From the NCBI GenBank assembly GCA_020850755.1, contig JADZEB010000016.1, positions 307,453 to 371,452 on the forward strand: DNA of 64,000 bases, in the 5' to 3' direction. Source of the stretch: Alphaproteobacteria bacterium. GTDB taxonomy: Bacteria; Pseudomonadota; Alphaproteobacteria; Acetobacterales; Acetobacteraceae. Within the stretch, counting starts at the first letter, position 1, and every line of letters starts with the position of its first letter. Below, in pieces: positions 1 to 8,774 of this stretch. A model generated the notes under the pieces. It worked only from the letters and a program-made list of their open reading frames with translations, was not told the origin of the DNA and did not search any database. A program made the position numbers and the translations under genes.

Positions 1-560
1 GACCGCCCCTCGGCTGCCGACTGGATGGCCTGGCCGAGATCGTCTTCGGAGGAGGCAGCACCGGGCGAAAGGGTGACGGTGATCTGCGGGTTGGTCATGA
101 TATCCGCATAGAGCCGCCGCAGCGACGCCGCCAGGCCCTCGGGGGTCTGTCCCACGGCCTGCACGGTCCCCTTCACCGGGACCCCGATGCGGCCGTCGGG
201 ACGGACGATGACGGTCCGGTTGAAGGTCGGATCGAAACCGAAATCGAGTTGCAGCTCGTCCCCGGAGCGTATGCGGTAGCTTCGCGCCGTCGGCCTGTCC
301 GAGCGCAGGAACAGGACCTCGATCACATCCCCGGGCGCCAAGCGGGTCGCGTCGACCCCTTCCCGCAATGCCGCGACCACGCGGACACCGGCGTCGCGCT
401 GGGCTTCCACCGGCATTTCGTCGAAGAACATGCTGCTGCCGTCGCTTGCCACCTCCCCGGTCCGGCTGGCAGTGCAGGCCGGCAAACCGAGAGCGACGAC
501 AGAGAGCAATCCCAAAACGCCCGCCCTTTGCCGCCACGGCCGAGAGCCGGCGCGCGGCAT
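1..560 (-). CDS. Polysaccharide export lipoprotein, Wza/GumB family (C-terminus beyond window)
   Basis: Reading the minus strand gives an open frame that leaves the window at base 1. It forms the outer-membrane channel through which capsular or exopolysaccharide leaves the cell. From the ATG at 560 the product begins with basic residues, a hydrophobic stretch and a lipobox LPAC with Cys29, so it is probably a lipoprotein. The frame then shows the export-domain pattern YRIRSGDEL followed by RPDGRIGVPVKGTV, typical of Poly_export and the start of a SLBB region. In-frame ATGs also exist at 626 and 644; 560 was preferred because it gives a normal-length lipoprotein signal. It is transcribed away from the EPS operon at 956 and is the obvious exit channel for that operon's product. 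Confidence 0.85.
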   Translation of the reverse strand, partial: MPRAGSRPWRQRAGVLGLLSVVALGLPACTASRTGEVASDGSSMFFDEMPVEAQRDAGVRVVAALREGVDATRLAPGDVIEVLFLRSDRPTARSYRIRSGDELQLDFGFDPTFNRTVIVRPDGRIGVPVKGTVQAVGQTPEGLAASLRRLYADIMTNPQITVTLSPGAASSEDDLGQAIQSAAEGR

Positions 561-644
561 TGCCAACGTCTCGCGCAACGAGACCGCGCTATCGAAGTGC
601 GATTCTGTTGCGGGCGAGGTGCCCATGGCCGTATTAGATATCAT

Positions 645-955
645 GTCTGTCCACCACCCAGCATACGGCCCTCGTCGGCGGTTGGGGCCTCGCTGCCAGT
701 GACCGTATCAGACCCGGACCGGAGTCGCGGCAAGTCCCTCATGCAAATTGCAATCTTGACGTGGCCGGCGCAGAAAATTTACGATTTTGGAACCAAGTGG
801 GCTGGGCCGCGTTCCATTGTTGCGCCCGGACCCGCGACAAAAGTCCCAGGGGAACGCGCGTCCAGCCCACACGCGATGCGTGAATGGGCGGTGGCATTGC
901 TATTGCTTACCGATACCCTGCCACTGGATTGGGATCAGGCCTTGGGAGACGGATC
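645..955. promoter_or_regulatory. Divergent intergenic region between the Wza-like gene and the EPS operon
   Basis: These 311 bases hold no convincing gene; open frames here are short and lack ribosome sites. The stretch around 741-800 is richer in A and T than its surroundings and contains the palindrome ATTGCAAT at 747-754, next to the promoter candidate listed separately. It should carry the promoters of both divergent transcripts. Confidence 0.5.
756..785 (+). promoter_or_regulatory. Candidate sigma-70 promoter of the EPS operon
   Basis: A TTGACG hexamer at 756-761 and a TACGAT hexamer at 780-785 are separated by 18 bases. Both resemble the -35 and -10 consensus, and they lie about 170 bases upstream of the first operon gene at 956. 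This is pattern matching only; no transcription start is known. Confidence 0.35.
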
Positions 956-2512
956 ATGAACGATCCGGGGTATTTCGGCGCGGGCCGAGAGGTTGCGGCA
1001 CGCGCACCGGACGATGTCGCATCGCGGCAACCCGCGGGCGACACTTCGCCTGATTCCACCACCATCGCGGGTGCAGATCCTGGATCGCCCGAACGCTGGA
1101 CCCTGACGCTCATTGCCGGCATCGTCCGCTTGGCCGAAGCGTCGATCATCATTGCCGCCGGCATGCTGTGCTTCGCCCTCTATATCGGCGTGCTCCGCGG
1201 CGGTTTCGACCAGTGGGAACGCTACGCCGCGACCGTCTTCGCCGGCACCGTCATCGCCCTGGTCGTGTTCGAGGTCGCAAGCCTCTACACACCCAAGCGG
1301 CTGGAGAATGGCGCCGGCACGCTCGGCCGCCTCTTGGCGGCGTGGGGCGTGGCGTTCCTCTCCGTGGTCGCGCTTGGCTATCTCCTCAAGCTGTCGATCG
1401 ACTTCTCGCGCGGCTGGGCCCTGCTCTGGTTCGTGTCCAGCGCGGCGGGCCTTGCCGGGTTGCGCATGGGCCTTGCCAATTGGCTTGGGTCCAGCACCGG
1501 GCAGGCGACGCTTTGCCGCCGCCTCGCGATCGTTGGCGCCGGCCCGATCTCGGAACGACTGCTCCACCACCTCGCCCAGCCCGAGATGGCCGGCAAGTTC
1601 GAGATCGTCGGCCTGTTCGATGATCGCAGCCCGGACCGACACGGCCCCGACGGGGCGGCCGGCCAGAAGATCGCCGGCACCACTGCCGACCTCACGCGCC
1701 TGATCGAACGGGCGCGCGTCGATGTCGTGGCGATCGCGCTACCCTGGAGCGCGGCCACCCGCATCCGCGAGATATCGGCCTCGTTGCGCGACCTGCCCGT
1801 GGACATCTGGCTGGCGCCGGATACGGCCCTGTTCGAGTTCCAGCAGCCCGAATTGCGCCGCATCGGCGATCTACCCGCGCTCGAGGTGCATTCGGCGCCG
1901 CTCGCCGACTGGCGCGGCGTGCTGAAGCGGGCCGAGGATCTGGTCCTTGGCACGGCGATCCTGCTGGTGGCGGCCCCCTTCATGCTGCTGGCCGCGCTAG
2001 CCATCAAGCTCGACTCGCGCGGGCCGGTCCTGTTCCGCCAGCGCCGCTTCGGCTTCAACAACCAGCCGATCACCGTGTTCAAGTTCCGCACCATGCAGGT
2101 GGAACAGTGCGATGCCTCGGGCGCGCAGCGCACGCAGAAGAACGATCCGCGCGTCACGCGCGTCGGGCGCTTCCTGCGTCGTGGGTCGATCGACGAGTTG
2201 CCGCAGCTCCTCAACGTGCTGCGCGGCGAGATGTCGCTGGTCGGCCCGCGCGCGCACCCGATCGCGATGAAGGTGGGCGACCGCTACTACTACGAGGCGG
2301 TGGCGCGATACGGCGCGCGCCATCGCATGAAGCCCGGCATTACTGGCTGGGCCCAGATCAACGGCTATCGCGGCGAGGTGGATACGATGGAGAAGGCCGA
2401 GCGCCGGCTGGAGCTCGACCTGCACTACATCGACAACTGGTCGGTCGTGTTCGACCTGTGGATCATCTTGCGCACGATCCTGGGGGGATTCACTGGCAAG
2501 GCTGCCTATTAG
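956..2512 (+). CDS. Polyprenyl-phosphate hexose-1-phosphate transferase (WcaJ/GumD-like)
   Basis: Initiating enzyme of exopolysaccharide repeat synthesis: it moves a sugar phosphate from a nucleotide sugar to undecaprenyl phosphate at the inner membrane. The 518-aa product has about four N-terminal membrane segments (roughly residues 50-175), a soluble CoA_binding_3-like domain, a fifth hydrophobic segment near 327-350 and a C-terminal bacterial sugar transferase domain. That domain shows KFRTM (about 376), DELPQLLNVLRGEMSLVGPR (about 412-432) and the KPGITGWAQINGYRGE motif. The ATG at 956 was chosen because GGGAG lies just upstream; an upstream in-frame start at 884 would add an unlikely leader. 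It is first in the long plus-strand operon. Glucose-1-phosphate or a related hexose is the expected substrate, but specificity cannot be read from sequence. Confidence 0.92.
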   Translation: MNDPGYFGAGREVAARAPDDVASRQPAGDTSPDSTTIAGADPGSPERWTLTLIAGIVRLAEASIIIAAGMLCFALYIGVLRGGFDQWERYAATVFAGTVIALVVFEVASLYTPKRLENGAGTLGRLLAAWGVAFLSVVALGYLLKLSIDFSRGWALLWFVSSAAGLAGLRMGLANWLGSSTGQATLCRRLAIVGAGPISERLLHHLAQPEMAGKFEIVGLFDDRSPDRHGPDGAAGQKIAGTTADLTRLIERARVDVVAIALPWSAATRIREISASLRDLPVDIWLAPDTALFEFQQPELRRIGDLPALEVHSAPLADWRGVLKRAEDLVLGTAILLVAAPFMLLAALAIKLDSRGPVLFRQRRFGFNNQPITVFKFRTMQVEQCDASGAQRTQKNDPRVTRVGRFLRRGSIDELPQLLNVLRGEMSLVGPRAHPIAMKVGDRYYYEAVARYGARHRMKPGITGWAQINGYRGEVDTMEKAERRLELDLHYIDNWSVVFDLWIILRTILGGFTGKAAY

Positions 2513-2586
2513 CGACTGACCATGTACACGTCGTTCATCCGCCGGCGCCGGACAGGCGCCACGGCCAAGCAGAAGGGGACCAGAAC

Positions 2587-3345
2587 GTGAAAGTCTTGAT
2601 TCTCGCGGGCGGCAAGGGCACCCGTGCCTACCCGTACACGGAGTATTTGCCGAAGCCCATGATGCCGATCGGCGGCAAGCCCGTGATCACGCGGGTGATG
2701 GAGATCTTCGCCCGCCAGGGGATCAAGGAATTCGTGGTCTCGCTCGGCTATCGCAAGGAGGTGATCACCGACTATTTCGAGGGCCGGTCGAGCCCGTGGA
2801 AGGTCGATCTGATCGATACCGGCGAGAACACCGATACGGGCGGGCGCATCTACAAGGCGCGCCACCTGCTCGGCGACCGCTTCATGGCCACCTACACAGA
2901 TGGCCTGTGCGACGTCCCGCTGGCCAAGCTGCTGGCATTCCACGAGAAGCGGGTGAAGCTCGGCGGACTTGCCACCATCACCTCGGTGCCGCTCGTCTCC
3001 CAGTATGGTACCATCGAGGCGAATGACGACGGCCAGATTGTCGCATTCCGCGAGAAGCCGACCCTGTACGAACACTGGATCAATGCCGGCTTCTTCGTTA
3101 TGGAGAAGGCGATCTTCAGGAACTGGCAGGGCGAGAACCTGGAACGCGAGGTTTTCCCGGCGCTGCAGAAGAAAGGTAGGCTCTATACCTACCAGCACCG
3201 GGGCTTCTTCAAGTCCATGGACACCTACAAGGACCAGCAGGAGATCGAGACACTGTGCGAGACCGGCAAGATGCCGTGGCTGGTTCCCGTCGCCGGGAAG
3301 GGTAGCAAGCCGCGCACGAAACCCAAGGCTGCGCGGAGGACATGA
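2587..3345 (+). CDS. rfbF: Glucose-1-phosphate cytidylyltransferase-like nucleotidyltransferase
   Basis: Makes CDP-glucose from CTP and glucose-1-phosphate, the entry to CDP-6-deoxyhexoses. The 252-aa protein opens with the nucleotidyltransferase signature [15 protein letters not shown], followed by [11 protein letters not shown]. It has TYTDGLCDV in the metal/nucleotide site, INAGFFVME, and [16 protein letters not shown] near the end, which are characteristic of RfbF rather than of GalU or RfbA. Translation starts at GTG 2587 with GGGGAC upstream; no ATG in this frame gives a proper N-terminus. It overlaps the next gene by 4 nt, and that gene encodes a dehydratase that would use its product. 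Confidence 0.85.
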   Translation: MKVLILAGGKGTRAYPYTEYLPKPMMPIGGKPVITRVMEIFARQGIKEFVVSLGYRKEVITDYFEGRSSPWKVDLIDTGENTDTGGRIYKARHLLGDRFMATYTDGLCDVPLAKLLAFHEKRVKLGGLATITSVPLVSQYGTIEANDDGQIVAFREKPTLYEHWINAGFFVMEKAIFRNWQGENLEREVFPALQKKGRLYTYQHRGFFKSMDTYKDQQEIETLCETGKMPWLVPVAGKGSKPRTKPKAARRT

Positions 3346-4349
3346 TGACCAAGAACTCGCATTTCTGGCGCGACCGGCGTGTGCTGGTCACCGGCTCGTC
3401 GGGATTCCTCGGCGGCTATGTGGTGGCTCAGCTCCGCGCCTCGGGCGCGTCCGTTGTCGGCCTGGTGCGGGACCTGCAGCCGGCGCTCGATCCGGCCCGC
3501 ACCCGCTCCCGCCAGCCGGACTTCATCGTGCCCGGCGCGCTGGAGGATTTCGACACCGTCATGCGCGCGGTTTCGGAATACGAGGTGGACACCGTGTTCC
3601 ACCTTGCCGCGCAACCGATCGTGGGCATCGCCAATCGCGACCCGCGCGGCACCTTCGAGGCCAATATCCGCGGCACCTGGAACCTTCTCGACGCATGCCG
3701 GCTTGCCAAGACCGTGACGCGCATTCTGGTCGCCTCCTCGGACAAGGCCTATGGCGTGCAGACGGTGCTGCCCTATGACGAGCACATGCCGCTCCAGGGC
3801 TGCCATCCCTACGACGTGTCGAAAAGCTGCGCCGACCTGATCTCGCACACCTACTACAAGACCTATGGTCTGCCGGTCTGCGTGACGCGGGCGGCGAACT
3901 TCTATGGCGGCGGCGACCTGAACTGGAACCGCATCGTCCCGGGCACCATACGTTCCGTCCTGCAGGGCGAGCGTCCGGTGCTGCGCTCCGACGGCACCAT
4001 GGTGCGTGACTACATATTCGTGAAGGACGTGGCCGACGCCTACCTGCACCTGGCCGAGCGCATGGACGACAAGGCCCTGCATGGCGAGGCGTTCAACTTC
4101 AGCGTCGAGATCAAGCTCACCGTTCTCGAACTGACCAGGCTTATCCTGAAGCTGATGGGTCGCGAGGACCTCCAGCCGGTGATCCTCAATCAAGCCAGCG
4201 GCGAGATCCCCGAGCAGTACCTGTCGGCGGCCAAGGCACGTCGCGTCTTGAACTGGTCCCCGCGCTACGGACTGGAGGAAGGTCTCCGTGAAACCATCGC
4301 CTGGTATCGCGAATACCTCAGCGAGCGGCAGGTTGCGGCGGCCGAGTAG
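3342..4349 (+). CDS. rfbG: NAD-dependent sugar dehydratase, CDP-glucose 4,6-dehydratase-like
   Basis: Short-chain dehydrogenase/reductase fold of 335 aa that should convert CDP-glucose to CDP-4-keto-6-deoxyglucose. Visible features are the Rossmann motif TGSSGFLGG near residue 17, the SSDKAYG strand and the catalytic YDVSK at Tyr157/Lys161 followed by CADLI. These match the RfbG branch better than RfbB or Gmd. The start overlaps the preceding cytidylyltransferase stop (ATGA). Two adjacent ATGs (3342, 3345) are possible. No RfbH-type 3-dehydrase or other CDP-sugar reductase is found downstream, so the final sugar is unknown. Confidence 0.85.
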   Translation: MMTKNSHFWRDRRVLVTGSSGFLGGYVVAQLRASGASVVGLVRDLQPALDPARTRSRQPDFIVPGALEDFDTVMRAVSEYEVDTVFHLAAQPIVGIANRDPRGTFEANIRGTWNLLDACRLAKTVTRILVASSDKAYGVQTVLPYDEHMPLQGCHPYDVSKSCADLISHTYYKTYGLPVCVTRAANFYGGGDLNWNRIVPGTIRSVLQGERPVLRSDGTMVRDYIFVKDVADAYLHLAERMDDKALHGEAFNFSVEIKLTVLELTRLILKLMGREDLQPVILNQASGEIPEQYLSAAKARRVLNWSPRYGLEEGLRETIAWYREYLSERQVAAAE

Positions 4350-4391
4350 CCGCGCGCGGCATTCCGCCCCAGGCATCGCGGAACGCGGCCG

Positions 4392-5918
4392 ATGAACAAC
4401 CAGCTCCCCGTCCCCTGGCAACCGCCGGGCGGCGCAGCACCCGTTTTCACCATGTCGCTGCGCGAGCTGGCGTTCGTGGTATTCAAGCGCTGGGTCAGCG
4501 CGCTGATGGTGCTGGCGATGACGGCGGGCGCGAGCCTGGGCTACCTGCTGGTGATCAAGGACGATCTCTACAGCAGCGAGGCGAAGCTCCTGGTCAGGCG
4601 CGGGCAGGAGCAGGCGCCCCTGCCCACCGTCGTCGCCGACCGCGCCATGATGATCCCGAACCCGATGTCGGACGTGCGCTCCGAGGTGGATATACTGCGC
4701 AGCGCCGACATCATTCGCCAGCTCCTCGAACGCATCAACATCGATAGCACGCCCGACGAACGCCCGACCGGCCTGTTCAAACTGATCCGCTACCACGTCA
4801 AGCAGACGGTACGCTATCTGCGCGAGCAGCTTGACGAATTGCACATGATGGTCGGGCTTGCGCCACGCATCGACCCGCGCGACCGCATGCTGATCGGGCT
4901 TGCCAGCGCCATCCGCGTCGAGGTGGAGCCCGAGACGAACATCGTCACGGCCAGGCTGACCTGGCGCTACAAGGAGGGAACCGGCGAGGTCGTCAATACG
5001 TGGATCGACCTCTACCTCAACCATCGCCGGCAGATCTTCCAGGGCGCGACCTCCGCCGCCTTCTTCAACGAGCGCCGCGAGGAGATGGAAACCCGCCTGC
5101 GCCGCATGGAGGGCGAACTCGCCGGGTACGAAGCACAGACCGGCCTGCGCGACGTCGAGCGGCAGATCTCCGATCTGGTCCAGCGCGTCACGGTCGCACG
5201 CGAGCAGGCCGAGCGCTCCCGCATCGATGCCGAGGAAGCCGCCGCCAAGTACGAGAGGCTGAACGCCCCCGACCTCGCACTCGAGGAGCGTGTCGCGGCT
5301 GTGGGCGAGTTCCCGCCGCAATCCTATCCGAACCAGCTCTTGCAGGAGCTCAGCAACCGGCTGGCCGCGCAGGCCGGCAACTCGGTCCTGCAGGTGGGGC
5401 CGAACCCGGGACTGATCCGCACCACGCGCGAGGTCGATCGCCTCTATACGTTGCTGCGCGGCCATCTTGCCACCCTGGCCGAGGAGAAGCGCGCCGATCT
5501 CCTTGCGCGCCAGCGGCTCGCCGACAGCCTGCAGTCCGAACTGGACCAGTTGCACCGCAGCGCCGTGCAGTGGCGCGAACTGCGCCGCGAGACCGAAAGC
5601 GCGCTTGAGGCCTTCCGCTACAACGACCGCAAGTTCGAGGAAGCAAGCGCCATCGCGGCGCTGGAACGGGCCCGGCTCGGCAATGTGGTGGTCGTGCAGC
5701 GGGCAAGCGATCCGGTCGCTCCGATCGGCATTTCCAAGGCGACGCTGTTCTGGCTGTCGCTCGTGTTCGGCATCTTCCTGGCCTTGTCCTGGGCCGCCGT
5801 GCGCGAGTTCTTCGATCAGCGCATCTGGCGCGAATCCGAACTGCGCCGCCATGCGGATCTGCCCGTGCTGGCAGTGGTGCCGCGCGATGCCGGCATTGGC
5901 CTGCGGTGGACGAAATGA
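4392..5918 (+). CDS. Polysaccharide chain-length determinant, Wzz/GumC family
   Basis: Inner-membrane polysaccharide co-polymerase that sets polymer length and bridges to the outer-membrane channel. The 508-aa protein has a first membrane segment at about residues 35-56, a long periplasmic part with predicted coiled coils (roughly 215-300 and 350-400), and a second membrane segment near 450-472 followed by a short cytoplasmic tail. The kinase domain fused to this protein in ExoP/Wzc is absent and is represented by the next gene. The stop overlaps the next start (ATGA at 5915-5918), so the two are translationally coupled. Confidence 0.88.
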   Translation: MNNQLPVPWQPPGGAAPVFTMSLRELAFVVFKRWVSALMVLAMTAGASLGYLLVIKDDLYSSEAKLLVRRGQEQAPLPTVVADRAMMIPNPMSDVRSEVDILRSADIIRQLLERINIDSTPDERPTGLFKLIRYHVKQTVRYLREQLDELHMMVGLAPRIDPRDRMLIGLASAIRVEVEPETNIVTARLTWRYKEGTGEVVNTWIDLYLNHRRQIFQGATSAAFFNERREEMETRLRRMEGELAGYEAQTGLRDVERQISDLVQRVTVAREQAERSRIDAEEAAAKYERLNAPDLALEERVAAVGEFPPQSYPNQLLQELSNRLAAQAGNSVLQVGPNPGLIRTTREVDRLYTLLRGHLATLAEEKRADLLARQRLADSLQSELDQLHRSAVQWRELRRETESALEAFRYNDRKFEEASAIAALERARLGNVVVVQRASDPVAPIGISKATLFWLSLVFGIFLALSWAAVREFFDQRIWRESELRRHADLPVLAVVPRDAGIGLRWTK

Positions 5919-6589
5919 AGCTCGGCATTTCCGGCACGGCACCGATCCCGCTGACCTCGGTCGGCACCGACGCGCCGAAACCCTCGCCCTTCTCCCCGGT
6001 CGCGCTGTCGCTTGACGCGTCGATGACCGCGGAGGGGCTGCGCCGCGTGGCGTTCACCGCGGTCTATCCGCGCGAGGGCGTAAGCACAGCCGTCTGGCAT
6101 GTTGCGCAGGAACTCGCGGCCGTCTATGCGCGCCAACCCGTCATCGTCGAGCTGGACGCGGGCAAGTCGAGCCTGTCGGCGCGGCTGGGCATGCTCGATG
6201 GTCCGACCCTGACCGATGTGCTGCAAGGCACGATCGCCCCGGCCCTGGCGCTCAAGGCGGCGGGCAATGGCGTGCGTCTTCTTTCCGGCCGTGTCGGGGG
6301 CGCACCGCGGCTGGTGATGCCGCATGCCGGCTCTATTGTCGATGCGCTCGACCAGGAAGGCGACATCGTCTTGTTCGACCTGCCGCCGGTCCTGCGCTCG
6401 GCCGACGCGCTGCTGCTGGCCCGCCTCGCGGGGGCTGCGGTGCTTGTGGTGGCGGCGGGAGAAGTGCCCTATCCTGCCTTGCAGCGACTGCGCATGGAGC
6501 TGGACACGGCCGGCGTGGCTGTGATCGGGGCGGTTCTCAACCGCCACCGCAAGCTCATCCCCGGATGGCTGTACAGGATCCTGCGATGA
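5915..6589 (+). CDS. Degenerate BY-kinase/CpsD-like P-loop protein (pseudokinase candidate)
   Basis: This 224-aa protein sits where the tyrosine autokinase partner of Wzz/GumC is usually encoded and has its fold pattern: a P-loop strand, a Walker A' equivalent (VIVELDAG) and a Walker B equivalent (DIVLFDLPPVL, then SADALLLA). The Walker A loop reads PREGVST where the family has PGEGKST, so the ATP-binding lysine is replaced by Val56, and the C-terminus has no tyrosine cluster (it ends GWLYRILR). It may regulate polymer length without phosphorylation. ATG 5915 was chosen for the ATGA overlap and the GGTGGA upstream; a GTG at 5906 is also in frame. Confidence 0.75.
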   Translation: MKLGISGTAPIPLTSVGTDAPKPSPFSPVALSLDASMTAEGLRRVAFTAVYPREGVSTAVWHVAQELAAVYARQPVIVELDAGKSSLSARLGMLDGPTLTDVLQGTIAPALALKAAGNGVRLLSGRVGGAPRLVMPHAGSIVDALDQEGDIVLFDLPPVLRSADALLLARLAGAAVLVVAAGEVPYPALQRLRMELDTAGVAVIGAVLNRHRKLIPGWLYRILR

Positions 6590-7404
6590 AGGTCGGCGAC
6601 ATCATCACGCGGCACCGTCATTCCCCGATCGTGCGCCGGCTGAGCCGGATCGCGCGCCGCTTCCACGAGCGGTTCGAGAACATCAACAACAACGACTTCG
6701 ACACCAATGGCGAGCGCGTGGTGCTGGAGCGCATGGCCAGGACCGGGCTGCACCATGTGTTCGACGTCGGCGCGAACCGTGGCGAATGGACCACGGAACT
6801 GCTCCGTTTCAGCCCGGATGCGCAGGTGCACTGCTTCGAGATCGTGCCCACGACCGCGGAGCATTGTCGCAAACGCTTCGCCAGCAATCCGCGCATCACG
6901 GTGAACGATGTCGGGCTTGCGGACCATGAGGGCACGATCGATGTGTCCTTCTGGCCGGAGGATGATCGCTGGTCGAGCACGGTGCCAGGCGTGGTCGCGA
7001 TCCATGGCGGAAGTGCGCAGACCATCGCCGCGAAGATCACTACCGGCGATGCCTACCTGAACCAGGCCGCCATCGCCCAGATCGATCTCCTCAAGCTCGA
7101 TGTGGAGGGGGCCGAGCATCTGGTGCTCAAGGGCTTCTCCTGGGCGCTGTCCACGGGGCGTATCGCCGCGATCCAGTTCGAGTATGGGCTCGGCAACCTC
7201 GCCTCGCGTTTCTTCCTGTCCGACTATTACGCGATGCTCGGTGCCCGGTTCGTGATCGGCCGCATCTTTCCGGACGGGGTGGACTTCAAGGACTTCGAGC
7301 CGACCGACGAGAATCTGACGCTCTCGAACTATCTTGCGGTGCGTCGTGATCGGGCCGACATCATTTCACTCCTGACCGCGCGCGCGCACCCCCCGGCACG
7401 ATGA
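6586..7404 (+). CDS. FkbM-family SAM-dependent methyltransferase
   Basis: Probably O-methylates a sugar of the exopolysaccharide repeat or a lipid-linked intermediate. The 272-aa product has the FkbM pattern: motif I VFDVGANRGEWT at about residues 59-70, an acidic residue ending strand 2 (VHCFEIVPTT), and the diagnostic LLKLDVEGAEHLVLKGF near 167-183. It starts at ATG 6586 by an ATGA overlap with the preceding gene, although the frame stays open upstream. It overlaps the flippase gene by 4 nt, placing it firmly in the EPS operon. Confidence 0.88.
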   Translation: MKVGDIITRHRHSPIVRRLSRIARRFHERFENINNNDFDTNGERVVLERMARTGLHHVFDVGANRGEWTTELLRFSPDAQVHCFEIVPTTAEHCRKRFASNPRITVNDVGLADHEGTIDVSFWPEDDRWSSTVPGVVAIHGGSAQTIAAKITTGDAYLNQAAIAQIDLLKLDVEGAEHLVLKGFSWALSTGRIAAIQFEYGLGNLASRFFLSDYYAMLGARFVIGRIFPDGVDFKDFEPTDENLTLSNYLAVRRDRADIISLLTARAHPPAR

Positions 7405-8774
7405 GCGGAGGCAGGAGTAGTGCCTGCCGCGCGCCATCGGGCGGTCTGCGGCCCCTCCTCTCGCTCCTGGCAAAAGGCGGTCGGTTCGGGCTGGCCAAGG
7501 CATCGGCGGGCGCCTTCCTGCTGAAGATGCTGGGCATGGGCATCGGCTTCCTGCTCCAGCTCTTTCTCGCCCGCACCATGTCGCTGACCGAGTTCGGCGA
7601 CTTCACCTTCGTGCTGAGCGGGGCGCTGATCCTGTCGCAGGTGGCGGGTGCAGGCATGACATTCGCCGCCCTGCGCTTCGTGCCGCGCTACCGAGTGGAG
7701 AACCGGCCGGATCTCTTGCGCGGCTTCATGATGATGGCACTCGCCCTGGTGCTGGTCACCGGGGCCGTCATCGTGATCGTCGATCTCTTCTATGCGGAGC
7801 GGCTGCTCGACGCCGAGGCCCGCCCCGGCTTGCGCGCTGCGATGTGGGCAGGGGCCTGGCTGGCGGCGCTGATCGGCATGTCGAACCTGCTCGGCACCAT
7901 GTTGCAAGCCGACCGCCGCGTGCTGGTATCCGAGGCGATGCAGAACGCACTGCGCCCGCTGGCGGTTATCCTGCTCTGCGGCGTCTGGCTGCTGGCCGGG
8001 CAGCGCCTGGACGCGCCGACGGCGATCTGGCTGTTCAGTCTCGCCACCCTCGGCCTCGTCGCGGTGATGGGGCTGATGGTGGCTCGGCTGATCGGCCCGG
8101 CCGTGCGCGGGCACAAGGCGCGTTTCGCCATGCGCCAGTGGCTGGCCTCGGGCCTGTCGATGCTGCTCGTGCTGTCGAGCGCGATCCTCAACGAGCGCCT
8201 CGACGTGATCCTTGTCGGCATGCAGCTCGGCACCGAGCAGTCTGGTATCTACGCCATCGCCGCGCGCCTTGCCCAGATCCTTGCGCTGGGCACGGCGTCG
8301 GTGAACACCCTTCTCGCCCCGACCATCTCCGAACGCCATGCCGCCAAGGACCAGGAGGGACTCCAGGCGCTGATGACGCGCGGCGCCCGTCTGGCGTGCC
8401 TGTTCACCGTGCCGGCGGGGTTGGGGCTGGTTGTCCTCGGCTCGTGGGTGCTGGGCCTGTTCGGCGCGCCGTTCCGCGCCGGCTATGGCACGCTGGTCGT
8501 CCTCGTCCTGTCGCAGGTCCTTACCGCCATGTGCGGTACCGTTGGCGGCCTGATGGTGCTGACCGGGCACAACCGGCCCGTGATCGTTGCGCTCAGCCTC
8601 GGGCTTGCCGCAAATGTCGGGCTCAATCTGCTTCTGGTGCCCCTGCTCGGCATCATCGGGGCCGCGCTTGCGACACTGACGGCGTGGCTGCTCGCCAATA
8701 TCGGCATGGTGTTGTGGACGCGCCGGCGGCTGGGCATCGACACAACGATCCTGGGACAGGGAGCCCACGCATGA
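7401..8774 (+). CDS. Polysaccharide flippase, Wzx/MOP superfamily
   Basis: Multi-pass membrane protein of 457 aa expected to flip the lipid-linked repeat unit across the inner membrane. A polar N-terminus of about 25 residues is followed by roughly 12-14 hydrophobic segments spread evenly to the C-terminus. The first carries the typical early motif KASAGAFLLKML with LARTMSLTEFGDFTFVLS, the region conserved in Polysacc_synt proteins. It overlaps its neighbours on both sides by 4 nt. Its position between chain-length and glycosyltransferase genes supports a Wzx role in a Wzx/Wzy-dependent pathway. Confidence 0.88.
   Translation: MSGGRSSACRAPSGGLRPLLSLLAKGGRFGLAKASAGAFLLKMLGMGIGFLLQLFLARTMSLTEFGDFTFVLSGALILSQVAGAGMTFAALRFVPRYRVENRPDLLRGFMMMALALVLVTGAVIVIVDLFYAERLLDAEARPGLRAAMWAGAWLAALIGMSNLLGTMLQADRRVLVSEAMQNALRPLAVILLCGVWLLAGQRLDAPTAIWLFSLATLGLVAVMGLMVARLIGPAVRGHKARFAMRQWLASGLSMLLVLSSAILNERLDVILVGMQLGTEQSGIYAIAARLAQILALGTASVNTLLAPTISERHAAKDQEGLQALMTRGARLACLFTVPAGLGLVVLGSWVLGLFGAPFRAGYGTLVVLVLSQVLTAMCGTVGGLMVLTGHNRPVIVALSLGLAANVGLNLLLVPLLGIIGAALATLTAWLLANIGMVLWTRRRLGIDTTILGQGAHA

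Noticed and set aside
3225..5942. A 905-codon minus-strand open frame
   Set aside because: Antisense shadow of the sugar dehydratase and chain-length genes; its translation shows no domain pattern and the plus-strand genes are clear.
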